From Liolophura sinensis (lineage: Eukaryota > Mollusca > Polyplacophora > Chitonida > Chitonidae), in contig NC_088299.1 of the NCBI RefSeq assembly GCF_032854445.1, forward strand, positions 5,743,001 through 5,807,000: a DNA stretch of 64,000 bases, read 5' to 3'. The position numbers and the translations under genes were made by a program. Shown one piece after another: positions 58,796 through 64,000 of this stretch; within the stretch, counting starts at the first letter, position 1; each line of letters opens with the position of its first letter. A model generated the notes under the pieces. That model saw only the letters and a program-made list of their open reading frames with translations, did not search any database and was not told the origin of the DNA.

Positions 58796-59565
58796 AAAAG
58801 GAATAGCAACTTGAACAGAGGATGTCATACCGATGGGAGGAGTTTATTGTGCGTTGTTCGTGGCCATCGCTTTACTAAGCCACACTCACGCGAAAAGACG
58901 AAACTTTAAGCTTACGTATGCACAGTTACGATCTTTGCAATGTGTATTTTAGAGATTGGGGCGAGAAAGCCTTGTAAATGCGGAAGGTTTAGACTGCGTT
59001 CTGTCGCTCGTTTTCCTATTTGCGTTTTCCCAGACGCGCGAATTTGCAGGAACTAAAATGTGGTCTCCCATGGAACACACTGTCATAAACTGAAATACTG
59101 TCAAATCGGTTAAACCAGTCGTGCTCCATGCCACCATTTTTAGTGTCGGGATAGTATAGGCTAAAGCGAGCTAACTGTATTGATACTATAGTCTATTTCG
59201 TTTAGCCAGTCGCCTTGTAAAATCAGTCATACTCGCTTCGAGAATTGCCTTTAGCCAGTTAGGCTACACATAACAAAACAAGCTCTACACACGGATATTT
59301 TGGAAATCCATATTCTTGCACAGAAAATGAAGCAAGGACACTAAAATTGTGCAATGAATTAGTGTAATCAGTTGGAGCAGTTAAGGCTCGATGCAATACG
59401 AGCAATAATCGGTTGTTTGATAGGAACCAGCCATGCTCCTCTGTACAAAGAGACTGGTTTTATTACATTAGAAGAGCGGTGTAATTAACAGGCATAAACT
59501 GCTTCTATTTTACAAAATGATTTACGCAGCTACCAATAATTATTTGTCGTCGTGTTTCAGCTAGC
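58796..59565. other. No gene; dispersed repeat shared with 7130-7275
   Basis: The block at 59195-59330 repeats the sequence described at 7130-7275 (TTTAGCCAGT, AGTCATACTC, CAAGCTCTACACA). Nothing else is recognised. Confidence 0.55.
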
Positions 59566-60061
59566 GTGGACACTACCTCTCGATACAAACTACGGAATGC
59601 CAAGGACCATGACATTCCTCGTGCGAGAACACATCTTAATATGAATTCCTTCCTCCAGTCTGTGATTCGCATGTGGAACGACCTGGGCCAACACGTCCAT
59701 AACGCAACTCAATCTTTCTGTGCTTTTCTGGATTCAAAAAATAGTTCCCCTTACATACATGTATAAAGTGCACCGTAGCATACTCAAATGCGTATACAGT
59801 GCAGTGATTCAAACGCGCATAGGTTTATGTACACATTCCTAAGACAATTGCCTGTAGATGTGACCATCCTTTTGAAAATCCAGAGCACTTCTTTTTCTGT
59901 CTGCTCGGATTACCATGAGCTGCGTTTTCTTCTGTTATGTCCTTTATATCCTTTACGTATAAATCCCTATTGTATGGCAACGAAGAGGTAACAAACGATG
60001 GCAACGTTACACTGTTCCATGCTGCCCAAACATTTTTCAAATACTCTAAGAGATTTGACAA
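59566..60061 (+). pseudogene. LINE reverse transcriptase, 3' end fragment
   Basis: The frame at 59566-59766 reads TSRYKLRNAKDHDIPRARTH, then NSFLQSVIRMWNDLGQHVHN, the C-terminal signature (Y-x-L-R...P-R-x-x-x-x...F-x-x-x-x-x-x-x-W-N) of many non-LTR retrotransposon polyproteins. Later frames carry the usual tail (HELRFLLLCPLYPLR, then GNEEVTN and FKYSKRFDK) to about 60061, with frameshifts. It belongs to a different element from the 30-33 kb LINE and is inactive. Confidence 0.75.
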
Positions 60062-61301
60062 ATAATTTGTCCTATCATGTCTTATCAGCGATTTGTCTTA
60101 ACCAATACTGTATAGTTGTGTGTGCTTGTACAAATTGTATGTGTCGTAGTATGCCCAGAGATGTTTAACAAGCACTGCGCCTCTTCACAGGTCCACTTAT
60201 GGAAAAATAAATATTATTTAAATCAACTTAGAACACTTTTTTCTATTTTTATTTATTCTTTTCTTTAGATATTTTAACGATATGAATAGTCAAACTTTTT
60301 AGTTTAACGGCAAAATGAATTTGTCATATTAGATTTAGTGCATCTGATAGCACGATATCTTCTCTTTCGGTTATATTCATTTACATTACAAGTGAAAATG
60401 TGAATTACATCAACTCACAAGTTCATATATAAATGAACTATTAAAAAAAATACTCGGTTTACTATATACATATATGTTAACAAATAAATGACTGCAAAAA
60501 TAGTCCCAGAAGTGAATAGCATTGGACCGTTTTAATTTTGTGGCGAATGCAAACATTGTAAACAGGAAACCTGTTGAAGATTTTCCTGAACCATGTGTAT
60601 CAAATAAGTGTTTTTCAAACAATACCAGGAAATAAATGAATGTTTTCCCTGTGGTAGTTTCCAAAGGTTAATGTTTATATTACAAGTTTACTAATAGAGA
60701 TAAGACAGTGTTTAACATTTGCAAATATAACATTCATGGTTCCTATAGAAATCCTTGGTATAAAGTATCAGTATAATTAGATGACACTAAAATAAGCTAC
60801 GAGTGTTGTCATTGTTAAAGTAAAGGAAAGCTAAAATATTAAGTAAGATTCATCATGAAGACAACTGAAAACTATGCGTAGAAATACTTTTGTTTATGTT
60901 TTCGGATGTTTTCAGGTGTTGAAAGTCATACAAATATTTGAATACTATGGTGGGTTTTATGAGCCATATTGACGGTATCTAGGAACATCACCTTTTTTTC
61001 CTGATGTTCACCAGAAGGAAGGCATTTTTGGGAATATTATTTCAGCAATCTTTCACTCTTGCGTAAATAGTTATTCCAACATTCAGTGTGGAGATTAGAG
61101 TTGGAAAAATTTCCTGTGACGTCAGAGTTCATAACTTCTGATACTATGGTACATAAAGCCCACCTTAGAGGTCAAATGTTTGAGGGCCTACAACTCTTTT
61201 CACTAAAATCTAAAAAAATAAATGAAAGTATATTTATCCATAGTTTTAAATGGTTTACTTAGTGGTGCCTGCTTTGATTTTACATACATACACAAAAAAT
61301 T
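60062..61301. other. No gene recognised
   Basis: AT-rich, with short frames only (for example 60410-60664 on minus) and no recognised domain. Confidence 0.55.
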
Positions 61302-61532
61302 AATCTGTTAATTTTAACAGAACGCCTTTTATATGTGTGATGCTAGAATGTATTCTGTTATTGCAGCAGATTGTTCTGTTAAATATAACACACATCTTCC
61401 ATTAATTCAACATAAAGATTTTATTACACTAACAGGATATTATATTGAATATGACAGAATGTTGTGTTACAAAAACAAAGCAAACTGTAGTATCATTCAA
61501 ACTACACACTTTCTGTTAAACTTAACAGATTA
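61302..61532. mobile_element. Small element with 20 bp terminal inverted repeats
   Basis: The left end AATCTGTTAATTTTAACAGA and the right end, whose reverse complement is AATCTGTTAAGTTTAACAGA, differ at one position. Each end is itself near-palindromic. Internal TTCTGTTA motifs recur. There is no transposase, so it is MITE-like. A shortened relative lies at 52155-52203. Confidence 0.6.
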
Positions 61533-61904
61533 GATTTTTCATTGTACATTTATGGCTGTTGTCACGTACACAAAATCTTATTAAACAGTATATGTGAAAT
61601 TTATCATACACATTTAAGATTATGTCAAGCCCACTCTCTTCTCCAAGCTGCAAACCGAGGACAGGGTTATGCATGGTGCGTGGCTGTACATATCTAGGGC
61701 GCAGAATTTGTGGGCTGAAACCTGTCTATGGAAAGGGAATTGTAGATTCAATCACTGCCACTGTGGGTAAATTTGGCGATATGGTGCCGTAATCGTTGAC
61801 GACATTCGCGAGAAGCCATCTGCGCTATCTCAGCGTTCTTTGAACGCCATCTCTTCTATCACTATAAGCCTACTGTGCATATCTGCACAAGTCACATGTG
61901 AGAA
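61533..61904. other. No feature seen
   Basis: Unassigned sequence with no open frame of note. Confidence 0.5.
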
Positions 61905-62032
61905 AGTTGGTAATTAACTTGCCAAAGGTCGGTGGTTTGCTCCGAATACTCATTTCCTCAACCAGTAAAACTGACCATCGTATAAGTGAAAACTTCTTGA
62001 GTGTGGTGTTAATCAACAATCAAACAAATAAA
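61905..62032 (+). repeat. Diverged SINE-A 3' portion, plus orientation
   Basis: GGTAATTAACTTGCCAAAGG, CATTTCCTCAACC, CCATCGTATAAGTGAAAACT and TTAATCAACAATCAAACAAA. Confidence 0.7.
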
Positions 62033-62655
62033 TGGACAGAAACATCTTGAATGATTTGTATCCGTCAGGGACGCTTTAAATCGATGTTTAAACCGCTTGT
62101 CCTGTTAAAATCTACCAAGAACAGAAACAAAATATAATGAGTTACGTGTGACTTTCTTTATTTTGTAAGCAACAGTAGCTTGTACGTTTACAACAGCTAT
62201 TTATTCATTAAATAAATTCATTCATTCAAGTTTTAATAGGAACAACTGTTTAAAAAAATGTAAAACAAATCAATGTACACTGAAACCGGCACGTGGGATG
62301 CAGTCTTGTGCCTTTCTATTATGCTCTATACTAGTACAAAAAGCACACAAACTTTAACATAATAACTCCCACCGACTAATTGTTACACAGATGAACAGTA
62401 CATTTTTTGTCATGAACAAATCCCACTTGCGATTGTTGCGCTTCCTTATTATGATTCGTCATACCGCTTTAGAGCTGTGCACTTCGTTTCATTTTGTGGT
62501 GTTGTTGGGGGAAATGTGCTAGCGACTTACATTTTCTCTTAATTATGGGTGGTTAAAATATCTAGACTTCCTGGGTTGAACCCAGCAGCCTTGGTCATGC
62601 TCGCTTGAATAAATCAGTCATACCTAAAATTCAGTTTTGGCTAGGCCTAGTCTGA
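62033..62655. other. No gene recognised
   Basis: AT-rich spacer before the 41 bp array. Confidence 0.5.
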
Positions 62656-63300
62656 ACTGGCCAATCTCTCACACCAGCCAATCAGGCCTAGTATGAACTG
62701 GCCTATCTCTCACACCAGCCAATCAGGCAAAGCCTGAACTGGACTATCTCTCATACCAGTCAATCAGACCAAGCCTGAACTGGCCCATCTCTCATACCAG
62801 CCAATCAAGCCAAGTCTGAACTGGCCCATCTCTCACACCAGCCAATCAGGCCTAGTCTGAACTGGCCTATCTCTCATACCAGCCAATCAGGCCTAGTCTG
62901 AACTGGCCCATCTCTCATACCAGCCAATCAGGCCAAGCCTGAACTGACCCATCTCTCATACCAGCCAATCAGGCCAAGTCTGAACTGGCCCATCTCTCAC
63001 ACCAGCCAATCAGGCCTAGTCTGAACTGGCCTATCTCTCATACCAGCCAATCAGGCCTAGTCTGAACTGGCCTATCTCTCACACCAGCAAATCAGGCCTG
63101 GTCTGAACTGGCCTATCTCTCACACCAGCCAATCAGGTCTAATATGAACTGGCCGATCTTTCACACCAGCCAATCAGGCCAAGTCTGAACTAGCCTATCT
63201 CTCACACCAGTCAATCAGGCCTAGTCTAAACTGGCCCATCTCTCACACCAACCAATCAGGCCTAGTCTAAACTGGCCTATCTCTCACACCAGCCAATCAG
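62656..63300. repeat. Minisatellite, 41 bp unit, 16 copies
   Basis: The anchor CAATCAG recurs every 41 bp from about 62677 to 63292. The unit is CACCAGCCAATCAGGCCTAG plus TCTGAACTGGCCTATCTCT and two bases. Most copies keep AGCCAATCAG, an NF-Y/CCAAT-box-like motif. Variants are point changes, with no length change. Confidence 0.96.
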
Positions 63301-64000
63301 AATCAATTGTATATCCCTTTAAGGTACACATTCAGAAGTAATTACTGGTAGGTCAAAAAACATTAAATTCATCACTCTTAAATTTTCACTTTCTTGAATT
63401 TCTACTGTAACAGACCGCCATCATTAATCCAACATGTTCTGGAGAAAATGTGCAATTTTCTGATTCATTAACTGAACACATTTTGGCTATCTATAAAGTC
63501 AAATTTCTTAACACAATACCTACTAAAATTTTAGTCTGATTGTAAAGCACTAATACACATAGATATATGTAATAATTTATTCTTATATATACAATATATA
63601 TGCTTGTTTTTCTCACTATTATGCATGTATTTAAGGGTGACAACAAAAATGACACATGATGTTCAGTCATAAATGAAAAAAAAAAAACATCTTTCATATT
63701 ATTGACGACATATGTAAAATCAAATGTCATCAACATTATCTACTAGTGGATTGTCATAGCATACACAGTGTAAATGAGAGAAAACAAAATGATATTTAAA
63801 ATATAAAATATACAATGATTAAAACATAGAAAATAGTGAAAAGACCCATAGTTGATCAACAATTTCATTACGATAACGTTCACTTTCACAAAACAATACT
63901 TTTTGTGTAACTTTTCACAAAACTCCATTGCATTTCCCAAAACATCAAGGTCTAGAAGTAACAAGCTATTATTATTTTTTATTATTATTATTCTTTTTTT
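63301..64000. other. No gene recognised; AT-rich end of window
   Basis: Very AT-rich, with homopolymer runs and a TTATTATTATT tract at the extreme end. Minus-strand frames at 63491-63736 and 63743-63964 have AT-driven composition and no recognisable domain. Confidence 0.55.

Overview
This is eukaryotic nuclear DNA from an animal, most likely a mollusc (lophotrochozoan). Exons are short and widely spaced and introns are long. Microsatellites and minisatellites are abundant, and two tRNA-derived SINE families are scattered throughout. SINE-A has an A box, a B box, a conserved body and an (AAAT)n tail; SINE-B has a different tRNA-like head. I recall both families from molluscan genomes, so the species assignment is inference. 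Real genes are few: one intact intronless GPCR, and a C-type-lectin/PAN gene family present as two tandem copies plus a diverged paralogue.

Layout. Positions 1-15895 are a head-to-tail tandem duplication of an about 8.02 kb unit. The window opens inside copy 1, and copy 2 is 7874-15895. The two copies differ, as far as I can see, by one TTTA unit and one C. Each carries a signal-peptide-like exon, an exon for the C-terminal half of a C-type lectin domain (CTLD) and a terminal PAN/Apple-like exon with a poly(A) signal. The exon for the N-terminal half of the CTLD appears to be missing. Positions 16-24 kb are gene-poor with SINEs. Positions 24.3-28.1 kb hold two adjacent minisatellites, one of 32 bp units and one of exactly 39 units of 66 bp. 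Positions 30.1-33.6 kb are a decayed Jockey-like LINE on the minus strand, interrupted by SINE-A and SINE-B. Positions 34.3-37.35 kb are a 5'-truncated Ty3/Gypsy element on the minus strand with an intact 1,004 bp LTR. Its domain order is integrase before RT/RNase H (Gmr1-like), with the RT palm deleted. Positions 37.6-39.1 kb are a Tc1-like transposon with both terminal repeats and a transposase broken by a deletion. Positions 41.1-41.65 kb are a 36 bp minisatellite, and 42.5-42.8 kb a foldback MITE interrupted by a SINE.

Positions 45572-46519 encode a class A GPCR. Positions 48.8-52.7 kb hold three more tandem arrays and a full-length SINE-A. Positions 54.7-57.7 kb hold a paralogous CTLD-PAN gene in which both CTLD halves and the PAN exon are present with matching intron phases (1, 2, 1). 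Positions 59.57-60.06 kb are the 3' end of another LINE. Positions 61.3-61.5 kb are a small inverted-repeat element, and 62.66-63.3 kb a 41 bp minisatellite whose unit contains a CCAAT/NF-Y-type motif.

The lectin-PAN genes look like a locally expanding secreted recognition family in repeat-rich DNA. No prokaryotic features, CRISPR arrays, rRNA or functional tRNA genes were seen. Exon calls rest on splice-site reading and phase matching, not transcripts.
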